DNA of 8,203 bases from Gammaproteobacteria bacterium (lineage in GTDB: Bacteria > Pseudomonadota > Gammaproteobacteria > PS1 > Pseudothioglobaceae): assembly GCA_028599035.1 (NCBI GenBank), contig JAQRMT010000065.1, forward strand, positions 1 to 8,203. The letters run 5' to 3'. Under the pieces are notes generated by a model. The model saw only the letters and a list, made by a program, of their open reading frames with translations. It was not told the origin of the DNA and did no database searches. Made by a program: the position numbers and the translations under genes. Of this stretch, positions 1 to 6,843 are shown piece after piece. Numbering within the stretch: the first letter of the stretch is position 1; every line of letters starts with the position of its first letter.

Positions 1-516
1 TTCTTCAGAAATTTTCAACCTATTTTCGTGACTAGTTTGAATATAAATCATCTTTTTTGCTTGTTTTTCGTCAATATTTGCACGATTTTTTAGTCTTTTT
101 AACTGTTTTTCCTCATTACAGGTCAAAATAATGGCTCTATCGAACAAATAACCTAAGTTTTTCTCCATAAGTAGTGGAACTTCTACAATATTTAAGGGTT
201 TTTGCGAGTCTTTTTGCCATTTTTGCATTATTTTTAATATTTTTGGATGCAAAATGGCTTCAATACGACTTTTATTGCTTTCATTTTCCAATAAGATGGC
301 TAGTAACGCTTGTCGATTGAGGCTATCATCTTGATTAAGAATCTTTTTCCCAAAGGCACCTACCAACTCTCTAAGACCATCTGAGTCAGGCGTAGTTACT
401 TGTTTAGAAATATCATCAAGCCGAATAACATCAGCGTCCAACTCAGAAAAAACCTGAGCCATCTGTGATTTTCCGCAAGCAATACCACCCGTCAAAGCAA
501 TTTTAAGTGTTGTCAT
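1..516 (-). CDS. coaE: Dephospho-CoA kinase, 3' end outside window
   Basis: This enzyme carries out the last step of coenzyme A synthesis, the ATP-dependent phosphorylation of the 3'-hydroxyl of dephospho-CoA, in the cytoplasm. The minus-strand frame is open from an ATG at 516-514 to the window edge and gives 172 residues. Family members are about 200 residues, so roughly 30 C-terminal residues are missing. Visible motifs are a P-loop GGIACGKS at residues 10-17, Asp34 aligning with the proposed catalytic Asp33 of the E. coli enzyme, HPK at 90-92, VPLLME at 113-118 (VPLLVE in E. coli) and the basic lid segment RLKNR at 141-145. The usual DAD triplet reads RLD here, keeping only its second Asp. 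The ATG fits because the first beta strand (LKIALTGG) starts three residues later. No good Shine-Dalgarno lies upstream. It is transcribed divergently from the tRNA genes. The family call is secure. Confidence 0.95.
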   Translation of the reverse strand, partial: MTTLKIALTGGIACGKSQMAQVFSELDADVIRLDDISKQVTTPDSDGLRELVGAFGKKILNQDDSLNRQALLAILLENESNKSRIEAILHPKILKIMQKWQKDSQKPLNIVEVPLLMEKNLGYLFDRAIILTCNEEKQLKRLKNRANIDEKQAKKMIYIQTSHENRLKISEE

Positions 517-524
517 AGGCGTTG

Positions 525-533
525 ATTTTAGCA
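525..533 (-). promoter_or_regulatory. Candidate extended -10 promoter for coaE
   Basis: Read on the minus strand, this is TGCTAAAAT, which matches the extended -10 pattern TGnTATAAT except at one base. The -35 region 17 bases upstream is poor (TTATAG). Transcription would start near 518, only a base or two before the coaE ATG at 516, so the message would be nearly leaderless. This agrees with the lack of a Shine-Dalgarno there. It is inferred from short motifs only. Confidence 0.3.
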
Positions 534-560
534 CTACAAACCTTCACCTATAATTATCTA

Positions 561-589
561 TTGACTTTTAGGGCAAAAGTCCCGATAAT
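561..589 (+). promoter_or_regulatory. Sigma-70 promoter of the tRNA-Met/tRNA-Thr unit
   Basis: A -35 box TTGACT (561-566) and a -10 box GATAAT (584-589) each match the consensus at 5 of 6 positions and are separated by the optimal 17 bases. The predicted start is near 596, a few bases before the mature tRNA-Met 5' end at 602. A perfect 7-bp inverted repeat (GACTTTT, 5-base gap, AAAAGTC; 563-581) overlaps the -35 box and fills most of the spacer. Confidence 0.75.
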
Positions 590-601
590 ATTGCTCTTCA
601 C

Positions 602-678
602 GGTTATGTAGCTCAGCTGGTTAGAGCACAGCATTCATAATGCTGGGGTCGGTGGTTCAAGTCCACCTATAACCACCA
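602..678 (+). tRNA. tRNA-Met (CAT), elongator type
   Basis: The 77-base sequence folds as a full cloverleaf. The acceptor stem GGTTATG pairs with TATAACC (last pair G-U). The D-arm contains GCTCAGCTGGTTAGAGC, the anticodon stem CAGCA/TGCTG encloses the loop TTCATAA with anticodon CAT at 636-638, and the T-arm contains GGTTCAAGTCC. The CCA end is encoded (676-678). It resembles E. coli elongator tRNA-Met in the 5' half (GTAGCTCAG, GGTTAGAGCACA). The first base pair is G-C and the three-GC anticodon stem of initiator tRNA is absent, so it is not tRNA-fMet. A CAT anticodon could also be lysidine-modified tRNA-Ile, but the body fits Met better. Confidence 0.93.
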
Positions 679-679
679 T

Positions 680-749
680 ATTTGAGAGTTTATACAATCT
701 GCAATAAAAAGCGCAATGTATTTTAGATAAGATTGTATAATTTTCAAAT
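680..749 (+). repeat. Long imperfect hairpin between the two tRNA genes
   Basis: Bases 680-700 can pair with 730-749 to give about 20 base pairs with one bulged T (689) and two G-U pairs. The inner 11 pairs (690-700 with 730-740) are perfect. The 29-base loop (701-729) can add a small TAAAA/TTTTA stem (705-709 with 721-725). The element almost exactly fills the 77-base spacer. The 3' arm contains a perfect TATAAT (736-741) that could act as a -10 box for tRNA-Thr, but no -35 match stands 16-18 bases upstream. It has no T-run after the stem, so it is not a typical terminator. It may be a tRNA-precursor processing structure or a small palindromic repeat; which one cannot be told from one copy. 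Confidence 0.7.
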
Positions 750-755
750 CATTAC

Positions 756-831
756 GCCGAAGTAGCACAGTTGGTAGTGCAACTGATTTGTAATCAGTAG
801 GTCGCCAGTTCGAGTCCGGCCTTCGGCACCA
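756..831 (+). tRNA. tRNA-Thr (TGT)
   Basis: The 76-base sequence forms a complete cloverleaf. The acceptor stem is GCCGAAG/CTTCGGC, the anticodon stem ACTGA/TCAGT encloses the loop TTTGTAA with anticodon TGT (789-791), and the T-loop is GTTCGAGTC. The discriminator is A828 and the CCA is encoded at 829-831. The anticodon arm and following AGGTC match E. coli tRNA-Thr(UGU). It reads ACA codons and, with modification of the wobble base, probably other ACN codons. It is likely co-transcribed with tRNA-Met upstream, since a terminator follows only after this gene. Confidence 0.95.
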
Positions 832-838
832 TTTTTTT

Positions 839-868
839 AAAAGGTTATCCTGTGATGACCTTTTTTTT
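839..868 (+). terminator. Rho-independent terminator of the tRNA unit
   Basis: The stem AAAAGGTTATC (839-849) pairs with GATGACCTTTT (854-864), 11 pairs with one G-U, around a CTGT tetraloop. It merges into a run of eight Ts (861-868). It ends the tRNA transcript and separates it from the tkt promoter. Confidence 0.88.
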
Positions 869-927
869 CGCCTATAAAAAGCTGTTCATTCTTTATTTGT
901 TGATAGTATAGGTGTTTGCGAGTGGTG

Positions 928-956
928 TTGATAAATTTAGAATTTTTGCGTATAAT
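928..956 (+). promoter_or_regulatory. Sigma-70 promoter of the tkt operon
   Basis: TTGATA (928-933, 5 of 6) and a perfect TATAAT (951-956) are spaced by 17 bases. Transcription should start near 963, giving a leader of about 23 bases with Shine-Dalgarno AAGGA at 973-977, 8 bases before the tkt ATG. A partial copy of the promoter (GTTGATA ... TTTGCG) lies about 28 bases upstream at 899-920 but lacks a -10 box. Confidence 0.8.
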
Positions 957-985
957 TATTTAGTTTTTCATCAAGGAAATTTAAT

Positions 986-2968
986 ATGTCATCACGCAGA
1001 AATTTAGCAAATGCGATTCGTGCTTTAAGTATGGATGCGGTTCAAAAAGCCAATTCAGGTCACCCAGGTGCGCCAATGGGAATGGCAGATATTGCCGAAG
1101 TGCTTTGGAACGACCATATGAAGTACAACCCAACTAATGCTAACTGGGCAGATAGAGACAGATTTGTTTTGTCTAATGGGCATGGTTCGATGTTAATTTA
1201 CTCATTATTACACCTAACAGGTTTTGATTTATCGATTAATGACATTAAAGATTTCCGCCAATTGCATGCAAAAACTGCGGGTCATCCTGAGTATGGCTAT
1301 ATAGATGGTATTGAAACAACAACAGGTCCATTAGGTCAAGGTATCACTAATGCTGTAGGTATGGCGATTGCAGAACGCACACTGGGTGCACAGTTCAACA
1401 AGCCAGGTCATGAGATTGTTGACCATAATACTTATGTATTTATGGGCGATGGCTGTTTAATGGAAGGCTTGTCGCATGAGTCTTGTGCGATGGCCGGAAC
1501 ATTAGGCTTAGGTAAGTTAATTGCATTTTGGGATGATAATGATATTTCAATTGATGGGCATATTGGTGACTGGATGGAGAAAGGCGTTCCGGGTCGTTTT
1601 AAGTCTTATGATTGGCAGGTAATTGCTGTTGATGGTCATGATGCAGATGCAATTAACAAGGCAATTGAAGAAGCAAAAGCTGAGACTGGCAAGCCAAGTT
1701 TGATTTGTTGTAAGACAACCATTGGTTTTGGTTCTCCTAATCTTGCGGGTACACACGATTGTCATGGTGCACCTTTGGGTGATGAAGAGATTGCAGCAAC
1801 ACGCAAACAGTTGGGCTGGGACCACGCAGCATTTGAAATTCCTGCTGATGTTTACGAAGGTTGGGACCATAAGGCGCAAGGTGTAACAGACGAAAGCACT
1901 TGGAATGATAAATTTGCAGCTTATAAAACTGAATATGCAGCAGAAGCGGCTGAGTTTGAACGTCGTATGGCGGGTGAGCTTCCAGCGAATTTTGAAGTTG
2001 AGATGGATAAATTTATTGCTAAGACCCAAGATGAAATGCCAAATATTGCATCGCGCCAAGCATCACAAAGAGCGATTGAGGCAATGGGCCCATTATTGCC
2101 AGAAATGTTCGGCGGTTCTGCAGATTTAACAGGTTCCAATTTGACCAATTGGTCAGGCACAGTTAAGGTGAATAAAGAAAACGCTGATGGTAATTATCTT
2201 TCGTGGGGTGTGCGTGAATTTGGTATGGCGCATATGATGAACGGCATGGTTTTACATGGTGGCTTTAAGGTTTATGGCGCTACTTTCTTTATGTTTATGG
2301 AATTTATGCGTAACGCACTGAGAATGTCAGCACTGATGAAAATCGGCACAATTTATGTCTATACACATGATTCTATTGGTTTAGGCGAAGACGGACCAAC
2401 TCACCAAGCGGTTGAGCAATTGTCAACCATGCGGGTTATTCCTGGTTTCCAAACTTGGAGAGGTTGTGATGCGGTTGAATCAGCAGTATCTTGGAAAATG
2501 GCAATGCTCCGCGGTAATGCGCCAACAGCATTAATATTCTCACGCCAAGCACTAACACCAATGGAAAGAACTGCTGAACAAGTTACCAATATTGAAAAAG
2601 GTGGCTATGTGCTTAAAGATTGTGACGGCGATGCGGATGTTATTTTCATCTCAACAGGTTCTGAGGTGGGATTAGCGGTTGAAGCGGCTGAGGCGATGGA
2701 TGCGAATGTCCGTGTGGTTTCAATGCCGTGTTGCGAGGCATTTGATGCACAAGACCAGGCTTATAGAGATGCTGTCTTAACGCCGGGTGTGAAGCGAGTG
2801 GCAATTGAGGCGGGCGTGGCGCAATCTTGGTATAAGTATGTTGGCTTAGACGGTGGTTTGGTTTGTATGAAGTCATTCGGCGAGTCTGCACCTGCACCTG
2901 AGCTGTTCAAAGAGTTTGGTTTTACCGTTGATAATGTAATTGCGACAGCGAAAGCAGTTATCGGTTAA
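986..2968 (+). CDS. tkt: Transketolase
   Basis: This thiamine-diphosphate enzyme moves two-carbon ketol units between sugar phosphates, linking fructose-6-phosphate, glyceraldehyde-3-phosphate, erythrose-4-phosphate, sedoheptulose-7-phosphate and pentose phosphates. It serves the pentose phosphate pathway and ribulose-5-phosphate regeneration in the Calvin cycle. The 660 residues match E. coli TktA (663) end to end, starting from the same MSSR. The cofactor domain shows His26 in SGHPG, His66 in NGHG, the GDG...DDN motif (154-156, 183-185) and His260. The pyrimidine domain shows Glu411 in VREFG, which activates the cofactor. Substrate residues His461 (THDSIG), Asp469, His473 (DGPTH) and Arg520 (SRQ) are all present. 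The C-terminal domain (about 530-660) is complete. The start is supported by AAGGA at 973-977. It is first in the carbon cluster, 43 bases before gap with no terminator between. Confidence 0.97.
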   Translation: MSSRRNLANAIRALSMDAVQKANSGHPGAPMGMADIAEVLWNDHMKYNPTNANWADRDRFVLSNGHGSMLIYSLLHLTGFDLSINDIKDFRQLHAKTAGHPEYGYIDGIETTTGPLGQGITNAVGMAIAERTLGAQFNKPGHEIVDHNTYVFMGDGCLMEGLSHESCAMAGTLGLGKLIAFWDDNDISIDGHIGDWMEKGVPGRFKSYDWQVIAVDGHDADAINKAIEEAKAETGKPSLICCKTTIGFGSPNLAGTHDCHGAPLGDEEIAATRKQLGWDHAAFEIPADVYEGWDHKAQGVTDESTWNDKFAAYKTEYAAEAAEFERRMAGELPANFEVEMDKFIAKTQDEMPNIASRQASQRAIEAMGPLLPEMFGGSADLTGSNLTNWSGTVKVNKENADGNYLSWGVREFGMAHMMNGMVLHGGFKVYGATFFMFMEFMRNALRMSALMKIGTIYVYTHDSIGLGEDGPTHQAVEQLSTMRVIPGFQTWRGCDAVESAVSWKMAMLRGNAPTALIFSRQALTPMERTAEQVTNIEKGGYVLKDCDGDADVIFISTGSEVGLAVEAAEAMDANVRVVSMPCCEAFDAQDQAYRDAVLTPGVKRVAIEAGVAQSWYKYVGLDGGLVCMKSFGESAPAPELFKEFGFTVDNVIATAKAVIG

Positions 2969-3011
2969 ACAAAAAAAAGTAAGTAAATATAATTTAATAA
3001 AGGAGTAAGAG

Positions 3012-4004
3012 ATGATAAAAGTAGGTATTAACGGTTTTGGTCGTATTGGTCGCATGGTATTTCGTGCAATTAAAAAGGATTTTCCAGAATTAGAAGTGGT
3101 CGGCATTAACGACTTATTAGAAAATGATTACTTAGCATACATGCTTAAATATGACACGGCGCAAGGCCGTTTCGATGGCGATGTTGCGGTTGAGGGTGAT
3201 AATTTTATTATTGATGGCAAGAAAATTCGTCTTTCAGCTGAGCGTAATCCAGCCGACCTTAAATGGGGCGATATTGGCGTAGATGTGGCAATTGATTGCA
3301 CAGGTTTTTTCTTAACAGAAGAGTCTTGTCAGGCGCATATTGATGCTGGCGCTAAAAAAGTTGTTCAATCAGCACCTGCAAAAGACGGTACACCGATGTT
3401 TGTATATGGCGTTAATCATGAAGCTTATGATGGACAAGCGATTGTTTCAGCGGCAAGTTGCACCACTAACTGTTTAGCGCCTATTGCTAAAATTATTGAC
3501 GATAACTGGGGGCTTAAACGAGGCTTGATGACTACTGTTCACGCATCAACTGCAACACAAAAAACCGTTGATGGTCCTTCAATGAAGGATTGGAGAGGTG
3601 GTCGCGCAGTATTTGAAAACATCATTCCTTCATCAACAGGTGCTGCTAAGGCAGTGGGCGTAGTATTGCCACAGCTTAACGGTAAACTAACAGGTATGGC
3701 TTTCCGTATCCCGTCAGTAGATGTTTCAGTGGTTGATTTGACTTGTGAATTAGACAAGCCTGCTAGTTACGAAGAAATTTGTGCAACCATCAAAGAGGCT
3801 TCAGAAGGCTCAATGAAAGGCACTTTGCAATACACAGAAGATATGGTTGTATCGTCTGACTTCCGTGGCATTAGTGCTTCTTCAATTTTTGATGCTAATG
3901 CCGGTATCGCACTTGACGATACATTTGTGAAGTTAGTATCTTGGTATGATAACGAGTATGGTTATACTTGTAATATGCTCCGTTTAGTTCAGCACATTGC
4001 TTAA
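3012..4004 (+). CDS. gap: Glyceraldehyde-3-phosphate dehydrogenase, NAD type
   Basis: It interconverts glyceraldehyde-3-phosphate and 1,3-bisphosphoglycerate; in carbon fixation it runs in the reducing direction. At 330 residues it has the normal phosphorylating GAPDH length. The Rossmann motif GINGFGRIGR (5-14) is followed by IND (32-34), where the Asp normally favours NAD over NADP. The catalytic Cys150 lies in SCTTNC and the partner His177 in HAST. Phosphate-site residues Thr209 (SSTGAAKA) and Arg232 (FRIPS) and the C-terminal WYDNEYGY (311-318) are intact. AAAGGAG at 2999-3005 stands 6 bases before the ATG. Despite the autotrophic context, the sequence shows no chloroplast/cyanobacterial-style NADP signature or CP12-type C-terminal extension. 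Co-transcription with tkt is likely from the spacing; pgk follows after 176 bases. Confidence 0.97.
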   Translation: MIKVGINGFGRIGRMVFRAIKKDFPELEVVGINDLLENDYLAYMLKYDTAQGRFDGDVAVEGDNFIIDGKKIRLSAERNPADLKWGDIGVDVAIDCTGFFLTEESCQAHIDAGAKKVVQSAPAKDGTPMFVYGVNHEAYDGQAIVSAASCTTNCLAPIAKIIDDNWGLKRGLMTTVHASTATQKTVDGPSMKDWRGGRAVFENIIPSSTGAAKAVGVVLPQLNGKLTGMAFRIPSVDVSVVDLTCELDKPASYEEICATIKEASEGSMKGTLQYTEDMVVSSDFRGISASSIFDANAGIALDDTFVKLVSWYDNEYGYTCNMLRLVQHIA

Positions 4005-4180
4005 AAAATAATCTTAGTTCGCCTATTGAAACTTAATAACAGCGTTAAAAAAATAGTTATTTACATTTGTGAATGACTGTTTTTTGTCTTGTTATTAAAC
4101 CAAGTAGGTGGGCTAAGCCTTATTTTGACTTATTAAAATATTTTTGATGGGTTATTTTTAGTTTGCTTTTAGGAAAAAAT
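4005..4180 (+). other. Structured gap-pgk intergenic region
   Basis: This 176-base non-coding stretch is the longest gap inside the cluster. It contains a hairpin candidate with a T-run (4048-4085), enclosed by a wider 9-bp inverted repeat (TTAATAACA at 4033-4041 with TGTTATTAA at 4090-4098). Downstream there is a GGCTAAGCC motif (4111-4119) and a TTGACT (4125-4130) with no matching -10 box at normal spacing. AGGA (4171-4174) lies 6 bases before the pgk ATG and fixes that start. It may hold an attenuator or a secondary pgk promoter, but neither is clear. Confidence 0.5.
4048..4085 (+). terminator. Possible weak terminator or attenuator before pgk
   Basis: AAAAAATAGT (4048-4057) pairs with ACTGTTTTTT (4076-4085), 10 pairs with one G-U. 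A smaller CATT/AATG stem lies inside the loop. The Ts fall in the stem itself and the stem has few G-C pairs, so any termination would be partial. If it works, it would lower pgk-pyk expression relative to tkt-gap. Confidence 0.35.
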
Positions 4181-5344
4181 ATGTCAGTTATAAATTTATC
4201 GGACTTAGATTTAAGTTCAAAAAGAGTTCTGATTCGTCAGGACCTTAATGTGCCCATTAAAGATGGCGTTGTTACGAGTGATAAGCGTATTAAAGCGTCA
4301 CTAGCAACTATTGAAATGGCAATGAAGCAAGGCGCTAAAGTCATGTTGATGTCACACCGTGGTCGCCCTACAGAGGGTGAAGCGAGTGATGAATTTACCT
4401 TGCAACCCGTTGCTGAGCGTCTTAGTGAGTTATTAGATATCACAGTGCGTTTAGAAAAAGATTGGTTAGATGGCGTTGAGATGAATGATGGCGAAGTTGT
4501 ACTTTGCGAGAATGTGCGTTTTAATGTGGGCGAAATGTCAAATGATGATACATTGTCTAAGCGTATGGCGGCAATGTGTGACATCTTTGCGATGGACGCA
4601 TTCGGTACAGCACACCGTGCACAAGCCTCAACACATGGTGTGGCTAAGTATGCGCCAATTGCGTGTTCAGGCCCATTATTATCAGGTGAGTTAGAGGCAT
4701 TGGGTAAGGCGTTAGATAATCCTAAGCGCCCAATGGTGGCAATTGTCGGTGGATCCAAGGTTTCAACTAAATTAACCGTATTAGAATCACTGTCTAAGAT
4801 TGTTGACCAATTGGTAGTTGGTGGTGGTATTGCCAATACCTTTATCGCAGCACAAGGTCACAATGTTGGCAAGTCGTTATGTGAAGATGACTTAATCCCA
4901 ACCGCTAAAAAACTCATGGAGCACTGTGAAATCCCTGTGCCAACCGATGTGGTTTGTGGCAAAGAGTTCTCAGAAACAGCCGAGGCAACCACTAAGCCGT
5001 CTTCAGAGGTGGCAGATGATGATATGATTTTCGATATTGGCTCAAATTCAGCCAACGAATTAGCTGAGATTATGAAAAACGCAGGCACAATCGTTTGGAA
5101 TGGCCCAGTGGGTGTATTTGAGTTTGATCAATTTGCTGGCGGCACTAAAACAGTCGGTATGGCAATTGCTGAATCTGATGCGTTTTCGATTGCTGGTGGT
5201 GGTGATACTTTGGCAGCGGTTGATAAATATGGTATTGAAGATAAAATCAGTTATATCTCAACAGGCGGCGGCGCATTCTTAGAGTTTTTAGAGGGTAAAA
5301 AATTGCCAGCAGTGGAAATATTAGAACAAAGAGCGGCAGAATAA
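4181..5344 (+). CDS. pgk: Phosphoglycerate kinase
   Basis: It transfers phosphate between ATP and 3-phosphoglycerate, making 1,3-bisphosphoglycerate for carbon fixation or gluconeogenesis, and makes ATP in glycolysis. From the ATG at 4181 the protein has 387 residues, the same length as E. coli Pgk, and begins MSVI as that protein does. A TTG 18 bases upstream is in frame but has no Shine-Dalgarno, whereas AGGA at 4171-4174 is well placed for the ATG. The family signature RQDLNVP is at 19-25. Substrate-binding elements HRGRP (59-63), ENVRF (110-114) and AHRAQ (144-148) follow. Nucleotide-side motifs are GGSKVSTK (190-197), WNGPVGVFE (306-314) and GGGDT (339-343). The two Rossmann-like domains are complete. 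Its stop codon is followed after one base by the start of pyk, so translation of the two is probably coupled. Confidence 0.97.
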   Translation: MSVINLSDLDLSSKRVLIRQDLNVPIKDGVVTSDKRIKASLATIEMAMKQGAKVMLMSHRGRPTEGEASDEFTLQPVAERLSELLDITVRLEKDWLDGVEMNDGEVVLCENVRFNVGEMSNDDTLSKRMAAMCDIFAMDAFGTAHRAQASTHGVAKYAPIACSGPLLSGELEALGKALDNPKRPMVAIVGGSKVSTKLTVLESLSKIVDQLVVGGGIANTFIAAQGHNVGKSLCEDDLIPTAKKLMEHCEIPVPTDVVCGKEFSETAEATTKPSSEVADDDMIFDIGSNSANELAEIMKNAGTIVWNGPVGVFEFDQFAGGTKTVGMAIAESDAFSIAGGGDTLAAVDKYGIEDKISYISTGGGAFLEFLEGKKLPAVEILEQRAAE

Positions 5345-5345
5345 C

Positions 5346-6797
5346 TTGCTTAGAAGAACCAAAATATTAGCAACACTAGGGCCTGCAACTGACAAACCTG
5401 GAGTTTTAGAGTCAATCTTGATAGCAGGTGTTAATGTGGTGCGCATTAATTTTTCTCATGGCAGTGAGCAAGAGCACTTATCCAGAGTAAAGGCGGTGCG
5501 TAATTGGGCGCATACTAACCAAACCTATGTTGGTATTTTGATGGACCTACAGGGTCCAAAAATTCGTATTGCCAGCTTTAAAGATGGCGCAAAAATTGTG
5601 TTAAATATTGGCGATACTTTTGCGCTTGATGCAGATATGGGTGAAAGCTCAGGCACTCAAAGTGCCGTTGGTATTGCTTATAAAACATTACCACAAGAGG
5701 TTAGAAAAGACAATGTTTTGTTGTTAGATGATGGCAAGATTGTTTTAGAAGTTACCAGTGTTGAGGGCAACAAAATCAACACCGTAGTAACGCAAGGCGG
5801 CATACTTTCGGACAAAAAAGGGCTTAACCTTCGTGGCGGCGGACTATCAGCCGACGCATTGACTGAAAAAGACAAAAGAGATATTATAACTGCTGCTAAG
5901 GCAAAGGCAGATTATGTGGCTTTATCATTCCCAGTGAATGGCGATGATGTGCGCCTTACCAAGAAATTGTTAAAAGAAGCGGGTTCTGATGCAGGCGTGA
6001 TTTCAAAGATTGAGCGCGCTGAATCTTTGGTAGATGAAATTATTAACGATATTATTCAAGAGTCAGCCGGCATTATGGTGGCACGCGGAGACCTAGGTGT
6101 TGAAATTGGTGACCCACAATTACCAGCACAACAAAAACGCTTAATCAAATTGGCCAGATCAAATGACCGTGTTGTTATTACTGCAACACAAATGTTGGAA
6201 TCAATGATTAACAATCCAATCCCAACTCGGGCAGAGGTTTTTGATGTGGCAAATGCGGTATTAGATGGCACCGATGCGGTGATGTTATCAGCAGAGACGG
6301 CAGCAGGTGATTTTCCAGAAAACGCAGTGAAAACTATGCACGAAGTTTGTGTTGAGGCTGAGAAAAATCCAATTGCAAGAACTTCACATCACCGGCTGCA
6401 TGAAGATTTCACTTATATTGAAGAGACCATTGCGATGAGCTCAATGTATGCTGCCAACCATTTGGGCGTTAAAGTGGTGGCATCACTTACTGAGAGCGGA
6501 AAAACTGCATTATGGATGTCGCGTATGAGTTCTAATATCTCAATTTATGCAATGAGTGATAGCGTTGCCACTTTGCGTAAAGTAACCTTATATCGTGGTG
6601 TTTATCCTTGTGGCATTAAGAATATGTCTAATGCAGACTGGGGCAAAGTCAACGCTAAAGTGATTAAAATCTTAGCAGAAAAAGACATTGTAAGGAATGG
6701 AGATTTGGTGATATTAACCAAAGGTATGCATAAGGGAAAAACAGGTGGAACCAACCTCATGAAAATTCTTCGTGTTGGCGATTCTGAATATGAGTAG
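5346..6797 (+). CDS. pyk: Pyruvate kinase, PykA-like
   Basis: It converts phosphoenolpyruvate and ADP to pyruvate and ATP. The 483 residues align with E. coli PykA (480): RRTKI near the start, VRINFSHGS at 32-40 with Arg33, Asn35, Ser37 and His38, LMDLQGPKIR at 65-74, the catalytic Lys221 in SKIERAE, MVARGDLGVEIG at 244-255, and the ATQMLESM segment at 280-287. The C-terminal regulatory domain (about 350-483) is complete. Lys72 in GPKIR replaces the Glu found in potassium-dependent enzymes, suggesting potassium independence. The start must be TTG at 5346: the frame has an in-frame stop at 5322-5324, no ATG or GTG comes between, and conserved sequence begins at residue 3. Only a weak purine stretch (AAAGAG, 5328-5333) precedes it, so expression probably depends on coupling to pgk, whose stop is one base upstream. 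Confidence 0.95.
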   Translation: MLRRTKILATLGPATDKPGVLESILIAGVNVVRINFSHGSEQEHLSRVKAVRNWAHTNQTYVGILMDLQGPKIRIASFKDGAKIVLNIGDTFALDADMGESSGTQSAVGIAYKTLPQEVRKDNVLLLDDGKIVLEVTSVEGNKINTVVTQGGILSDKKGLNLRGGGLSADALTEKDKRDIITAAKAKADYVALSFPVNGDDVRLTKKLLKEAGSDAGVISKIERAESLVDEIINDIIQESAGIMVARGDLGVEIGDPQLPAQQKRLIKLARSNDRVVITATQMLESMINNPIPTRAEVFDVANAVLDGTDAVMLSAETAAGDFPENAVKTMHEVCVEAEKNPIARTSHHRLHEDFTYIEETIAMSSMYAANHLGVKVVASLTESGKTALWMSRMSSNISIYAMSDSVATLRKVTLYRGVYPCGIKNMSNADWGKVNAKVIKILAEKDIVRNGDLVILTKGMHKGKTGGTNLMKILRVGDSEYE

Positions 6798-6843
6798 TGT
6801 TCACTCAGTTTTAACAGTTGAGTAAAGTAGTAAAGAAAGTGTG

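Noticed and set aside
602..678. tRNA(CAT) as initiator fMet or lysidine-type Ile
   Set aside because: The 1-72 pair is G-C and the anticodon stem lacks three G-C pairs, against fMet. The 5' half matches elongator Met better than Ile2.
680..749. Inter-tRNA hairpin as a terminator of tRNA-Met
   Set aside because: There is no T-run after the stem, and a proper terminator follows tRNA-Thr, so the two tRNAs are more likely one transcript.
1547..2059. A 170-codon open frame on the minus strand inside tkt
   Set aside because: It is antisense to well-conserved transketolase sequence, has no recognisable domain and an odd Cys/Phe-rich composition. It is a shadow of tkt.
2988..2993. TATAAT between tkt and gap as a gap promoter
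   Set aside because: The best -35 at 17-base spacing is TTAAAC (3 of 6), and the stretch is simply AT-rich. With a 43-base gap, co-transcription with tkt is enough.
4125..4130. TTGACT upstream of pgk as a -35 box
   Set aside because: No acceptable -10 box lies 16-18 bases downstream; the nearest candidates are at spacings of about 8 or 20-22.
4163..4180. In-frame TTG at 4163 as an upstream start for pgk
   Set aside because: The ATG at 4181 has AGGA at the right distance and gives the same MSVI start and 387-residue length as E. coli Pgk.
4237..4836. A 199-codon open frame on the minus strand inside pgk
   Set aside because: Its length comes from the codon bias of pgk on the other strand. 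It resembles no known protein family and has no start signals of its own.
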